DNA from: Caulobacter sp. UNC279MFTsu5.1
Lineage (GTDB): Bacteria > Pseudomonadota > Alphaproteobacteria > Caulobacterales > Caulobacteraceae
Direction: 5' to 3'
Length of the DNA: 64,000 nt
NCBI RefSeq assembly: GCF_900114015.1
Contig: NZ_FORN01000022.1
Location: 1-64,000, forward strand
Positions 25,685 through 34,273 of the stretch are shown here, one piece after another. The position numbers were made by a program, and so were the translations under genes. The notes beneath the pieces were generated by a model. That model saw nothing but the letters and a program-made list of their open reading frames with translations, was not told the DNA's origin and made no database searches. How positions within the stretch are numbered: position 1 is the stretch's first letter; every line of letters begins with the position of its first letter.

Positions 25685-26215
25685 TTAATTGTAGTTAGAG
25701 CTGACCGTGAAGCTGCCGGTGTAGGTGCCGGTGGCGGTGGACGTCGCCACCGGGAAGGAGCCGCCGACGTTGACGACCAGCGAGCCCGAACCGCCGAGCG
25801 AGCCGCTCAGCAATTGGGCGCTGGCCGAACCGACCATGTCGTTGCTGGTGGTCACCAGCAGGCTGTTGGCGCCGTTGACGATGCTGAAGGACGCCGGCAC
25901 GCCGACGGAGATCGATTGGCCGCCTTCGCCGGCCACCGTGAACTGGGCGGCCGACGAACTGGTCGAGCCCAGGGCCACGGCGTCGCCGCCGCCGGTGATC
26001 GAACGGGCGCCGGCGGTGCTGACGACCACCGAGTTGCTGCCGGTCGACGGCCGGACAATGGTGCCGAAGGCCAGGTTGGCGTTGTTGGTCACCGAAAGGC
26101 CCCGGATGATGGTGGCCGTGCCGGAGCCCGAGGCCGAGGCGGTGCTCTGAGCGAAAGCCGGAACGGCCAGGGCCGTCAGGGCGAGCGCCGCGGTGGCGCC
26201 GACAAGCATCTTCAT
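25685..26215 (-). CDS. Major fibre subunit, DUF4402-type
   Basis: A 176-residue secreted protein rich in Ser, Thr, Gly and Val with no Cys. The signal peptide is MKMLVGATAALALTALAVPA ending FAQ. The mature start STASASGSGTATIIRGLSVT and NNANLAFGTIVRPS is typical of DUF4402 subunits found beside alternative chaperone/usher genes, as is the final FTVSSNYN strand. The ATG at 26215 follows GGAGACACAC. It is first in the locus, with its own AT-rich promoter and a perfect inverted repeat upstream. A hairpin follows the stop. Confidence 0.82.
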   Translation of the reverse strand: MKMLVGATAALALTALAVPAFAQSTASASGSGTATIIRGLSVTNNANLAFGTIVRPSTGSNSVVVSTAGARSITGGGDAVALGSTSSSAAQFTVAGEGGQSISVGVPASFSIVNGANSLLVTTSNDMVGSASAQLLSGSLGGSGSLVVNVGGSFPVATSTATGTYTGSFTVSSNYN

Positions 26216-26314
26216 GTGTGTCTCCGTATTGATCCTGCAAACGTGGAAATTTTCCGCCCACTCCCGCCACACCAGCGGCGAGTGGTTCATGATTTACCGA
26301 TATTAACCCGGCTC

Positions 26315-26338
26315 GAAATACCCAATACCGGGTATTTC
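26315..26338. promoter_or_regulatory. Perfect inverted repeat upstream of the fibre-subunit gene
   Basis: GAAATACCC (26315-26323) and GGGTATTTC (26330-26338) are perfect arms around AATACC. The inner part reads TACCCAA-TA-CCGGGTA, the 7-2-7 geometry of NarL-type heptamer pairs. It lies about 100 bp before the subunit start. The gene for a NarL-like regulator sits 6 kb away beside the same locus, so autoregulated control is plausible but unproven. Confidence 0.55.
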
Positions 26339-26907
26339 AGGATCATTATTGAATAAATTTCGAATCTTCGGCCAGACATTGTCGATAAATACTACATTCT
26401 AACTATTTCTCTATTAAGCATGAATCCCAAAAACTCTCCTGACAGGCGATATTTCCCTGGAGCGGAGAATCTGGCGCGGCACGGCCGCCAACCCTCTTTT
26501 CCGAATCTTCCAACCTGCGGGAGCCCCCCCCGCCCCTCCAGCCGCCGCCCCCTCATCAAGCCGGACGCGCCGGACTATTGCGCGCTGGCTGATCGGTTCG
26601 CCTTCAGGCGGCCGCTCTATCTGGAATGGCAGACCGCACAACCTCGCCCGCACGACCGGTCGCTCTGGCGATGAGCCAGAGGCCTTGCTAGGATCTCAGG
26701 CTAGTCCAGCCCCGCCCCGGAGAGGTCCATGAGCGTCGGGCTGGTCCGGATTCTAACGCCGCTCCGTCCGACCTCGAACCTTCCTTCTTTGGTCCCAGAT
26801 CTCGCCTTCGACCTCAGCAAAGATCGCTGTCGCGTCCTTGGCCGGCGGCCGGGCACGGATGGCGGCGCGGTGGCCGTCTCGCAGGTGCGCTAGCGACAGG
26901 GCAAGTG
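26339..26907. other. Gene-free stretch between fibre locus and CYTH gene
   Basis: AT-rich from 26339 to about 26450 (likely promoter for the subunit gene on the reverse strand). A Pro/Arg-rich stretch follows with no credible coding frame. I could not assign any RNA gene. Confidence 0.45.
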
Positions 26908-27411
26908 ATGGGCGTCGAAATCGAACGCAAGTTCCTGGTGATCAGCGAGACCTGGCGCGATCACGCGACCGCCGGGCGAAAGATCCGACAGGGTTATCTG
27001 GCGCGAGACGGCAACACCGTGCGAGTTCGGCGCACCGAGGATCGCGCCATCCTGACCATCAAGGGCCCTCGGTCCGGCTTGTCCCGGCGAGAGCACGAGT
27101 ACGAGATCCCTCTCGCCGAGGCCGACCAGCTCCTGACTCACCTTTGCCTGAGGCCCCTCATCGACAAGACCCGCTTCGAGGTCGTCGTCGCCGATCATGT
27201 CTGGGAAGTCGACGTCTACAACGGCGCCCATCATGGCCTGGTCCTGGCGGAAATCGAGCTGGACGCCGAGGACGAGCTTTTCGTTCGCCCGATCTGGCTG
27301 GGTGCGGAGGTCACGGGCGATCCACACTACGGCTTTCAGGGCCTGAGCCGCTCCGAAACACTACGGGGTGTCTCAGGCGAGGAGGCTCGTTCGTTCGCGC
27401 CTCCTAGATAA
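26908..27411 (+). CDS. CYTH-domain protein, probable inorganic triphosphatase
   Basis: A 167-residue cytoplasmic protein made of one CYTH triphosphate-tunnel domain. Glu4-x-Glu6-x-Lys8 in VEIERKFLV is the signature. Later strands with alternating basic and acidic residues follow (TVRVRRTEDRAILTIKGPRS, REHEYEIPL, KTRFEVVVADHVWEVDVYNG and VLAEIELDAEDE). Proteins of this length hydrolyse tripolyphosphate or, in adenylate cyclase class IV, ATP; the former is likelier. The ATG at 26908 follows GCAAGTG. The preceding GTG adds one residue. It converges on the FecA-like receptor gene. Confidence 0.88.
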   Translation: MGVEIERKFLVISETWRDHATAGRKIRQGYLARDGNTVRVRRTEDRAILTIKGPRSGLSRREHEYEIPLAEADQLLTHLCLRPLIDKTRFEVVVADHVWEVDVYNGAHHGLVLAEIELDAEDELFVRPIWLGAEVTGDPHYGFQGLSRSETLRGVSGEEARSFAPPR

Positions 27412-27464
27412 CCCGCCGCCTGAGCACGGTCAGGAATGAAGATCGGCGAGCGCATTGGGCGACT

Positions 27465-27505
27465 CCTGACTAGGCCAGCGCGAGGCACGCGCGGGCCTAG
27501 TCAGG
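27465..27505. terminator. Long inverted repeat between convergent genes
   Basis: CCTGACTAGGCC (27465-27476) and GGCCTAGTCAGG (27494-27505) pair over 12 bp. The loop itself contains GCGCG and CGCGC that extend the pairing. It lies between the stops of the CYTH gene and the receptor gene and can serve both directions, though without a T-run. Confidence 0.65.
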
Positions 27506-27525
27506 GAACCATCTGAACAACCCGC

Positions 27526-30417
27526 CTAGAACTTGGCCCGCAGGCCGAAGCTGACCGTGCGGCCGTACTTGGTGTAGCCGCCGAACCAACCGCCCTTGAC
27601 GAACTGCCATTGGGCCGCGTCGGTCAGGTTCTGGGCTTCGATCGCGGCGGTGATCCGCGGCGTGATCTTGTAGCTGACGCTCGCGTCCAGGGAGCCGAAC
27701 GCGGAATCGTTCAGGGCTGAAAGGCCGGCGCCGCCGACGTCCTGCAGGACATCGTCGACCCAGCTGTAGCTGGCCCGGGCGGCGAAGCGGTCCTTCTCAT
27801 AGAAGCCGGTGACGTTGAAACTGTTCTTGCCGACATTGACCATCGCGTCCTTCAGCATCGGCGAGTAGGTCGCCTCGGTATCGGTGTAGGTGTAGTTGGC
27901 CAGGAAGCCGAGGCCGTCGAACGGGGCCGGCAGGGCCTTGAACAGATGCTGGTAGGCCAGCTCGACGCCCTTGATGGTCGCCTGGCCGCCATTGGTCGGC
28001 GAGGTCAGCTGATAGGTCTGGCCGTCGACCACGATGTTGGTCGTCTGGCTGTAAACAAAGGTGGTGATGTCCTTGTAGAAAGCGCCGGCGATCAGGGCGC
28101 TGCCGGGGGCGAAGTACCACTCCAGCGTCGCGTCGTACTGCCAGGCCTCGAAAGGTTTGAGCTGCGGGTTGCCGCCCACCGCCGTCAGTTGCACGCCCGA
28201 GGAGTTCAGCGTCAGGCGCGGGGCGAGATCGGCCAGCGACGGCCGGGTGATCACCTTGGCGGCCGCGACGTGGACCTGCAGGGTGTCGGACAGCTCCAGC
28301 ACGAAGTTGGCTGTGGGCAGCACGTCGCTGTAGGTCTTCACGTAGCGCACCGGCAGCGCCGCCGAACCGTTGTCGGCATGGCCGGCCGAGACCTGCTTGG
28401 TGTGGGCCACGCGGGCTCCCACCTGGCCCCGCAGCGGCGCGCCGAACAGGCTGGTGTCGAGCTCGGTCAGGCCGTAGCCCGCGGCGATATCCTCCGACAC
28501 ATGGTACGAGTTGCGCTGGTCGGCGCGCAGCGTGCCCTTCTGGGTTTTATCCGCCAGGGCCCAGAACGCGGCCGGGTCGGGCATTACCCAGGTGGTCGGC
28601 AGGGTTCCGTCGACGTCGCCCAGGAAGTCGCTGACCGGGAAGGCGTCGAAATACTCGGCGCCGAACTTCTTGTTGGCCAGGTTGGTGGTGTAGTTAATGT
28701 CGGCGCGGTTGTACTCGCGCGAACGCTCCCGGTATTTCACGCCGAATTGGACGCGGCTGAACGGCCCCCGGGTGATCGGGCGCTCGGCGTCGAACTGGAT
28801 GGCGGTCTCGTCGTCGGTCGAGTCGTTGACGCGCCACTCGATGCGACGGAACGGCAGCAGCGACGGGTTGCTAAAGTCGGTAGTCAGCAGCTTGACGCTC
28901 GGGATGGCGTCGCCGGCCCGCGTCATCGAGAACGTCGTCTGGCCGATCGCCCCCTGCAGGCGCGTGCGGGTGATCGGGTTGGACGTCTCCGAGAAGGCTC
29001 TGGCGTAGGCGAGATCGGCGGTCAGGGTCCAGTCTTCCAGCTTCTGGCGGATCTTGCCGGCGACCATCAGGTTGTCATGGGCGAGGTCGCTGACCTCCCG
29101 GCCGATCTGCGAGGTCGAAGTCACAGTCCCGCCGACCAGGGTGTTGTCCTTGATCACGGCCGTGCCCGGAACCAGTGTCGCTGCGGGCTGGTCGGCCGAA
29201 TAGGTCAGCTCGTCGTAGTGATCGTCCAGCTTGGTGTAGCTGGCGTCGAAGATCACCTCGGTCTTGTCCGTCGGCCGATACTGGACCGACAATACGACGC
29301 CCTTGCGCTCGCGATCCTCGCGCTCGAGGGTCGGGCGGATGGCGGTGGGAAAAAGGTAGATCCCCTGGGCGATCAGGCTCTTGCCCAGGGTCGTGGCCGG
29401 ATCCGAATAGCTCCAGCCCACGCCGGTGATGCGGTCCTGGCGCAGGGTGCGCTGGTCGTAGACCCCCGCGGCCAACACCCCGAAGGTCCCGGCCTGGTTC
29501 GTCCAGCTGGCCAGGCCCGAAACGCGCGGGTCGGTCTTGCCGGCCAGCTCCGGCCTGCTGGCCGTGGCCGACAAGGCCAAGGTGCTGCGGCCCAGGTCCA
29601 GGGGGCGGAAGGTCTTGATGTCGACCACCCCGCCGATCGCGCCTTCGTCCAACGAGGCGAGCGGCGTCTTGCCCACTTCGACGCCGGCCACCAGCTCGGA
29701 CGGCAGGGTGTCGAAGCGGAACTGGCGACCGCTCTGGCCGCTGTCGCGCATGTTCTCGTTCACCGCCGCGCTACGGCCGTTGAGGGTGACGATCTGGAAA
29801 TTGGGTCCCAGCCCACGGACACGCACGAACAGGCCCTCACCCCGGTCGCGGGTGATGGCCACGCCCGGCACCCGCTGCAGGGCCTCGGCGATGTTGTTGG
29901 ACGGGAACTTGCCGATGTCCTCGGCCGAGATGCCGTCGACCACGTTCACGGCCTTGCGCTTCTCCGACAGAGCTCGGGCCAGCGAGTTGGCGAAGCCGCC
30001 GGTCACCACGATCTCCTCGACGGTGCTGGACGCCTCCTGCGGCGCATCGGCGATCGGCGCGGCGGGGTCCGAGGCGCGGGGCGCCGCCGCGGTCGAGATC
30101 TTCTGGACGACCGGGCGAAGGATAGCCGCGCCGCCGCTGCGCACGAAGGTCAGGCCGGTGCCGCGCAGCAGTTGGGTCAGACCGCTCTCGACATTCAGCG
30201 AACCCGTGACCCCGCCCGTGCGCTTGCCTGCCAGCAGGGCCGGGTCGGCCAGGACCTGCAGACCCGTGGCGCGCGAGAAGGCCGGCAGAGCCGAAGCCAG
30301 GTCGCCCGCCGGAATGGCCAGGACGGGCTTGGTCGCCGGGGCGGCCACGGCTGGCGCGGCGGTCAGCAGGGCCGCGGCGGACGCCGCGCCAAGCCAGGCA
30401 AAGGTTTTGGAAATCAT
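27526..30417 (-). CDS. TonB-dependent receptor with N-terminal signalling (STN) domain, FecA-type
   Basis: A 963-residue outer-membrane receptor. The signal peptide is FAWLGAASAAALLTAAPAVA. The STN signalling domain follows (residues about 32-95, VLAIPAGDLASALPAFSRAT and GLQVLADPALLAGKRTGGV). A TonB-box-like EEIVVTGGF leads to the plug (IAEALQRVPGVAITRDRGEG, FVRVRGLGPNFQIVTLNGRS) and a 22-strand barrel ending FGLRAKF. The STN domain contacts a FecR protein to turn on a FecI sigma factor. Exactly those two genes lie upstream on the same strand. The ATG at 30417 gives the normal signal peptide. Substrate may be a siderophore or a glycan; there are no siderophore genes nearby. Confidence 0.92.
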   Translation of the reverse strand: MISKTFAWLGAASAAALLTAAPAVAAPATKPVLAIPAGDLASALPAFSRATGLQVLADPALLAGKRTGGVTGSLNVESGLTQLLRGTGLTFVRSGGAAILRPVVQKISTAAAPRASDPAAPIADAPQEASSTVEEIVVTGGFANSLARALSEKRKAVNVVDGISAEDIGKFPSNNIAEALQRVPGVAITRDRGEGLFVRVRGLGPNFQIVTLNGRSAAVNENMRDSGQSGRQFRFDTLPSELVAGVEVGKTPLASLDEGAIGGVVDIKTFRPLDLGRSTLALSATASRPELAGKTDPRVSGLASWTNQAGTFGVLAAGVYDQRTLRQDRITGVGWSYSDPATTLGKSLIAQGIYLFPTAIRPTLEREDRERKGVVLSVQYRPTDKTEVIFDASYTKLDDHYDELTYSADQPAATLVPGTAVIKDNTLVGGTVTSTSQIGREVSDLAHDNLMVAGKIRQKLEDWTLTADLAYARAFSETSNPITRTRLQGAIGQTTFSMTRAGDAIPSVKLLTTDFSNPSLLPFRRIEWRVNDSTDDETAIQFDAERPITRGPFSRVQFGVKYRERSREYNRADINYTTNLANKKFGAEYFDAFPVSDFLGDVDGTLPTTWVMPDPAAFWALADKTQKGTLRADQRNSYHVSEDIAAGYGLTELDTSLFGAPLRGQVGARVAHTKQVSAGHADNGSAALPVRYVKTYSDVLPTANFVLELSDTLQVHVAAAKVITRPSLADLAPRLTLNSSGVQLTAVGGNPQLKPFEAWQYDATLEWYFAPGSALIAGAFYKDITTFVYSQTTNIVVDGQTYQLTSPTNGGQATIKGVELAYQHLFKALPAPFDGLGFLANYTYTDTEATYSPMLKDAMVNVGKNSFNVTGFYEKDRFAARASYSWVDDVLQDVGGAGLSALNDSAFGSLDASVSYKITPRITAAIEAQNLTDAAQWQFVKGGWFGGYTKYGRTVSFGLRAKF

Positions 30418-30541
30418 CGCATCATCCCCGAATTCGCGCGGCGCATTCGCCGGCTTCGGCGAGGAAGACGTTGGCCGTCCTCGATCCCGGACAGGGAATT
30501 TTGTGAAGTTTCCGCGACGCCCCAGACGAACTGCGGGGCGG

Positions 30542-31468
30542 TCAGCGCGACAACACCAGGCTTCCCGCCTGTTTGCGAACCTGGAAGCCATGGACCAGGG
30601 CCAGATTGCGGACCAGGGCTTCAGACTCGTCCAAACGGAACCTCCCAGCTACGCGTCGGCGGCCCAGGGCGGCGTCGTCGATGACGATCGGCGTCTTGGA
30701 GGCGCGATTGAGACGCTCGACCAGCCGCGCCAGCGTCACGCCGTCGGTCTCCAGCCAGCCCGAGCGCCAATCGTCCGCTGACGGATCAAAGGCGCGCGGA
30801 CGGGAAAGGCGGCCATCCTTAGCGAAGGCTCGCTGGCCCGCCGTCAGGTCGGTGGTGCGGCGGATCAGTCCCCCGGGCGCCAGGCGCACCTTGCCGCGAT
30901 GCACAGACAGCTCCAGCCTGCCGTCGCCGCGCTCCAGGTCGAAGGCCGTGCCTAGGACCCGCGCCGAGCCCTCCGGCGCGCTGATCGTGAAGGGGCGCGC
31001 GGCGTCGTGGGCGATGTCGAAGAAGGCCTCGCCGGTCACCAAGCGCGCCTCGCGTCGGTGCGCGCCGATCCGGGCCTCCAGCCGGGTGGCGCCGTCCAGC
31101 GTCACCCGCGAGCCGTCGGCCAGAGCCACCGTCCGGATCTCTCCCGGTGCGGTCTCGAATCGCGCCGGATCCACGACCATCAACTGCAGCTGGGGCCAGG
31201 CGACAGCCAGGACGACCGCGCAGGCCGTCAGCCCACCCGCCAGCGTCGCGATCGTCGTCCATCCGGGCCGACGCACCGAACGCCGCTGGACGTTGAGGGC
31301 CATGGCCTCGGTCAAGGCCGCATCCTGGGCCGTGGCCCACAGCCGGTCGAAGGCCGCTCCGTTCGCCGGATCCGCCGCCCGCCAAGCGTCGAAGTCCTGG
31401 TCGTCACCGTCCTCGCGGTCCAGGCGGCGCGCCACCCACATCGCCGCCTTTTGTCGGGTCCGGTTCAT
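30542..31468 (-). CDS. FecR-family anti-sigma factor/signal transducer
   Basis: A 308-residue single-pass inner-membrane protein. The N-terminal cytoplasmic part has the DUF4880-like helix (AAMWVARRLDREDGDDQDFD, AWRAADPANGAAFDRLW). A membrane helix lies at about 73-93 (TIATLAGGLTACAVVLAVAW). The periplasmic FecR domain follows (ETAPGEIRTVALADGSRVTL, TGEAFFDIAHDAARPF, LGTAFDLE). It ends with an STN-like stretch. It relays receptor occupancy to the sigma factor. The start overlaps the sigma gene stop by ATGA. The receptor gene follows after 124 bp. Confidence 0.93.
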   Translation of the reverse strand: MNRTRQKAAMWVARRLDREDGDDQDFDAWRAADPANGAAFDRLWATAQDAALTEAMALNVQRRSVRRPGWTTIATLAGGLTACAVVLAVAWPQLQLMVVDPARFETAPGEIRTVALADGSRVTLDGATRLEARIGAHRREARLVTGEAFFDIAHDAARPFTISAPEGSARVLGTAFDLERGDGRLELSVHRGKVRLAPGGLIRRTTDLTAGQRAFAKDGRLSRPRAFDPSADDWRSGWLETDGVTLARLVERLNRASKTPIVIDDAALGRRRVAGRFRLDESEALVRNLALVHGFQVRKQAGSLVLSR

Positions 31469-31968
31469 GACCGGCCTCTCGTGCGGCGCTCGGCCTTGGC
31501 CATTTCGCGATGCAACTGCTCCAGCGCCCGCACCACGTGCTTCTCGACGGCCGGCTCGTTCATCTTCAGCTCGGCGGCGATCTGGCGGGTGGAATGGCCG
31601 TACAGCCGCCGCCGGATGAACACGTCGCGCCGCAACGGCGGCATGGCGTCCAGCGCCTTTCCGAACACCTCGACCTTCTGGCGGTGCATCAGGATCTGCT
31701 CCGGTGCGGGGGCCTCGCAGGGAAGGTCGTCGTCCAGCGCTTCAACCGCTCGGCGGCTCCGAAGACGAAAGTGGTCGCGGACCAGATTCAGCGCGATCCG
31801 ATAACCCAGGGCCGCCCGGTCGACCACGGTCCGCGCCCGCTCGTAGGTCACCAGGCGCAGCAGGGTCTCCTGCACCAGATCATCGGCAGCGGCCGGATCG
31901 CGCGTGCGGCGGACGATGAAGTGATAGAGGTCGTGACGCTGGGCGCGCAGGCTGGCGAGGTCGCTCAT
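31465..31968 (-). CDS. ECF sigma factor, FecI-like
   Basis: A 167-residue sigma-70-family protein. Region 2 is at about residues 8-75 (YHFIVRRTRDPAAADDLVQE, TLLRLVTYERARTVVDRAAL). Region 4 is at about 105-160 (ALDAMPPLRRDVFIRRRLYG, HSTRQIAAELKMNEPAVEKH). It directs polymerase to the receptor promoter when released by FecR. The ATG at 31968 follows GACGGGG. An open frame to 32079 upstream is arginine-rich and rejected. First gene of sigma, anti-sigma, receptor. Confidence 0.92.
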   Translation of the reverse strand: MSDLASLRAQRHDLYHFIVRRTRDPAAADDLVQETLLRLVTYERARTVVDRAALGYRIALNLVRDHFRLRSRRAVEALDDDLPCEAPAPEQILMHRQKVEVFGKALDAMPPLRRDVFIRRRLYGHSTRQIAAELKMNEPAVEKHVVRALEQLHREMAKAERRTRGRS

Positions 31969-32176
31969 CCCCGTCCGCCTTCGGCGCGGGCGAGACGGAC
32001 AGGAACGGGCGAGTCTCTGCAAACCATGGCCGGCGCCTAGCACGCCTTGATGACAGTTTGCGCGACGCGCACCAGCCATGGCGACACATAGTCCGCCACC
32101 CGCCGCTCCATGCGCGGCGTGGGAGCGCCCCGGCGGCGGCGACCGCAGCGCTCACATCGCTTGCGGAGCTCCGTCG

Positions 32177-32527
32177 CTACCCCGGTGAGCGCGCGGCGAC
32201 GACGATGATCTCGACCTTGTAGTCGGGCGTCGCCAACCGGGCCTCGCCCGTCGCGCGGGCCGGCGGGTTGGCTCCGTCGACCCAGGCGTCCCAGACCGCG
32301 TTCATCGCGCCGAAATCGGCCATGTCGGCCAGCCAGATCGTGGCCGACAGGATCTCGGCCTTGCTCGAGCCGGCTTCGGCCAGAAGCGCTTCGATCTGGC
32401 CGAGGATCTGCCGAGTCTGATCGGCGACGCCGGCGCCGGGCGCGCCGACCTGCCCGGCCAGATAGACGGTCTCGTTGTGGATGACGGCCTGGCTCATGCG
32501 CGGACCGGGGTGCAGGCGGGTAATCAT
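32177..32527 (-). CDS. ridA: RidA-family enamine/imine deaminase
   Basis: A 116-residue protein of the YjgF/YER057c/UK114 family. Motifs are [20 protein letters not shown] near the start, [20 protein letters not shown] in the middle, and the Arg of [20 protein letters not shown]. RidA hydrolyses reactive 2-aminoacrylate and other imines from amino-acid metabolism. GGAGATTTTCT precedes the ATG. Upstream on the same strand is the wreck of a D-amino-acid dehydrogenase gene, whose imino-acid product RidA would process. RidA survives alone. Confidence 0.9.
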   Translation of the reverse strand: MITRLHPGPRMSQAVIHNETVYLAGQVGAPGAGVADQTRQILGQIEALLAEAGSSKAEILSATIWLADMADFGAMNAVWDAWVDGANPPARATGEARLATPDYKVEIIVVAARSPG

Positions 32528-32567
32528 AGAAAATCTCCGAAAGCAGGTTCTTCGAAAAACGGAAAGG

Positions 32568-32733
32568 TCAGGCGTAGCGGGCGATCGACAGGTCGTCGGT
32601 GCGGATCGGCGTTGGCGAAACTGGTCTCGAGGGCCGGCCCCTCGCGGCGATCGACCAGCACGACCTCATGCCCGGCCTTGGCCAGATAATAGGCGTTGGT
32701 GATGCCGATGACGCCCCCGCCCAGAACCGCGAC
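32568..32733 (-). pseudogene. dadA: D-amino-acid dehydrogenase (dadA) reduced to its two ends
   Basis: Reverse-strand reading gives the FAD-binding N-terminus of DadA ([42 protein letters not shown]). It then jumps, with a frame change, to the C-terminal tail [12 protein letters not shown] and its stop codon at 32568-32570. About nine tenths of the enzyme are missing. DadA oxidises D-amino acids to 2-oxo acids via imines, which explains the neighbouring ridA. The 5' end is fused in frame to a TonB-receptor fragment, so the native start is lost too. Confidence 0.82.
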
Positions 32734-33186
32734 GCGATAGGCCTTGCTGAAGACGTTCTTGCCCCACAGGCTCAGCGATTCGCCACTGGCGTCATGGGTG
32801 TAGGTCAGCGAGGCGTTGCTGGCGTTGCAGGCCTTCTGCTTGGACGACAGGCCGTTGGTCACTTCCAGATACTGGTCGTCGTACCAGACCCCGTCGACCT
32901 GGGCGGCCAGATTGCCCCGCGCCACGTCGACATTGTAGCGGAGCAGATAGTTGAAGCTGTAGCGCGGCGCGTTGGGGAACTTGGCCCCGACAAATGTTCT
33001 TCTGCGGGAAGTCGCAGACGAAGAAGCCGCCCTGGTTCTTGCAGTACTGGGCGTCCAGGGCCCCGGGGAAGAACTCAGGCCCGATCTGGGTTCCCGTCGC
33101 TGGAACGCTGGCCACACGCGAGGTCTGCCAGGTCGCGCCGAACATCGCGTCGAAATTGCGCGACGGCGACCTGTCGCGACGATCAC
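32734..33186 (-). pseudogene. TonB-dependent receptor, C-terminal fragment with frameshift
   Basis: One reverse frame reads [40 protein letters not shown] and DFPQKNI. A slip near 32993 continues as [40 protein letters not shown] and [15 protein letters not shown]. These are late barrel strands of a receptor ([16 protein letters not shown] and [12 protein letters not shown] are typical). The N-terminal part, the plug and the last strand are absent. The end runs in frame into the dadA remnant at AYRV-AVLGG. The LacI gene lies divergently 60 bp upstream. Confidence 0.78.
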
Positions 33187-33188
33187 GG

Positions 33189-33207
33189 ATTGCGTCCGGG
33201 ACGCAAT
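33189..33207. promoter_or_regulatory. 19-bp perfect palindrome before the LacI-type gene
   Basis: ATTGCGTCC-G-GGACGCAAT is an exact 9-1-9 inverted repeat, 40 bp upstream of the LacI start and next to the truncated receptor. The odd centre and GT/AC arms look more like a GntR- or dimeric helix-turn-helix site than the CG-centred boxes of LacI proteins. It may be the old operator of the lost receptor or dadA operon, or control the LacI gene. Confidence 0.5.
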
Positions 33208-33247
33208 GGACTAGGTAGCATGTAGAACGACGGCGACGGGGGAGCGA

Positions 33248-34273
33248 TTGGCGAGAAACGCAGGGGGTGGTCGTCCGACGATTATCGACGTCGCGGCCAA
33301 AGCGGGCGTGTCGCCGATGACGGTTTCACGCGTGATCAACGGCCGCACAGGCGTTGGCCCCGACACACGCAAGGCGGTTGCGGCGGCAATCGAGATCCTG
33401 GGCTACACCCCCAACGTCGCAGCGCGCAGCCTGGTGACCTCCACCGAGCTGAGGATCGGAGTGATCTACTCCAATCCCAGCGCGGCCTTCATGAGCGACT
33501 TCCTGACGGGCGTCTACGAGGAGGCCTCGGCGCGCGGGGCCCACCTGATCCTGCTCAAGGGCGAACAGGGCGGACGCGCGCTTGAGCCCGCCGCGCTTGG
33601 AAGCCTGATCGCGTCAGGCGTCCTGGGCGTGATCCTCGCCCCGCCGCTTGGCGAATCCCCCGGCCTGCTGGAGGCGCTTCGCAAGGCCCGGCTGCCGATG
33701 GCGGCCGTGGGCGCCTATGACGTCGAGGGCGCGATCTGCGTGCGCATCGACGATCGCCGCGCCGCCTATGAAATGACGCGCGAATTGATCGATCTCGGCC
33801 ATCGCCGCCTGGGATTCATCCTGGGCAATCCGGACCAGGCGGCAAGCGCCGAACGCTTGGCGGGCTTCCATGCCGCCGTGCGCGAGACCGATGGCGTGAC
33901 GACGGCGATCGCTCAAGGCGATTTCAGCTTCACCTCGGGATTGGCGGCGGCCGAACAACTGCTCGACGCCGCCCAGCCACCGACGGCGATCTTCGCCAGC
34001 AACGACGACATGGCCGCCGCCGTCGTCTCCGTCGCCCATCGCCGCCATCTTGACGTCCCGGGTGAACTGACCGTCGCCGGATTTGACGACACTTCGGCCG
34101 CGGTCACCCTTTGGCCGCCGCTCACGACGGTCCGCCAGCCCGTGCGCAAACTGGCGGCCGAGGCGCTTGGCCTGCTGACCGCCCGCATCGCGGGCGTCGA
34201 ACCGCCGGGCGCAGGCGGCGATCGCGTGCTCGACCATGAGATCGTCACCCGGCTGTCAGCATCACGCCTCTAG
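33248..34273 (+). CDS. LacI-family transcriptional regulator
   Basis: A 341-residue repressor. The LacI helix-turn-helix and hinge occupy residues about 9-65 (TIIDVAAKAGVSPMTVSRVI, GYTPNVAARSL). The periplasmic-binding-like ligand domain follows (IGVIYSNPSAAFMSDFLTGV, LGHRRLGFILGNPDQAASAE, FASNDDMAAAVVSVAHRRHL, VAGFDDTSAAVTLWPPLTTV). The TTG start at 33248 has GGGGGAGCGA just before it. Ligand probably a sugar. Downstream, two boxes of the LacI type (GGTAACGTTACC and GATAACGCTACC) precede the large receptor gene at 34705, its likely target. It is divergent from the receptor/dadA wreck. Confidence 0.92.
   Translation: MARNAGGGRPTIIDVAAKAGVSPMTVSRVINGRTGVGPDTRKAVAAAIEILGYTPNVAARSLVTSTELRIGVIYSNPSAAFMSDFLTGVYEEASARGAHLILLKGEQGGRALEPAALGSLIASGVLGVILAPPLGESPGLLEALRKARLPMAAVGAYDVEGAICVRIDDRRAAYEMTRELIDLGHRRLGFILGNPDQAASAERLAGFHAAVRETDGVTTAIAQGDFSFTSGLAAAEQLLDAAQPPTAIFASNDDMAAAVVSVAHRRHLDVPGELTVAGFDDTSAAVTLWPPLTTVRQPVRKLAAEALGLLTARIAGVEPPGAGGDRVLDHEIVTRLSASRL

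Noticed and set aside
26420..26674. Small plus-strand frame after the fibre promoter
   Set aside because: Pro/Arg-rich translation with no start signal or recognisable motif.
27946..30684. 900-residue plus-strand frame opposite the FecA-like receptor
   Set aside because: Mirror of high-GC codon bias. No family motif, no ribosome site.
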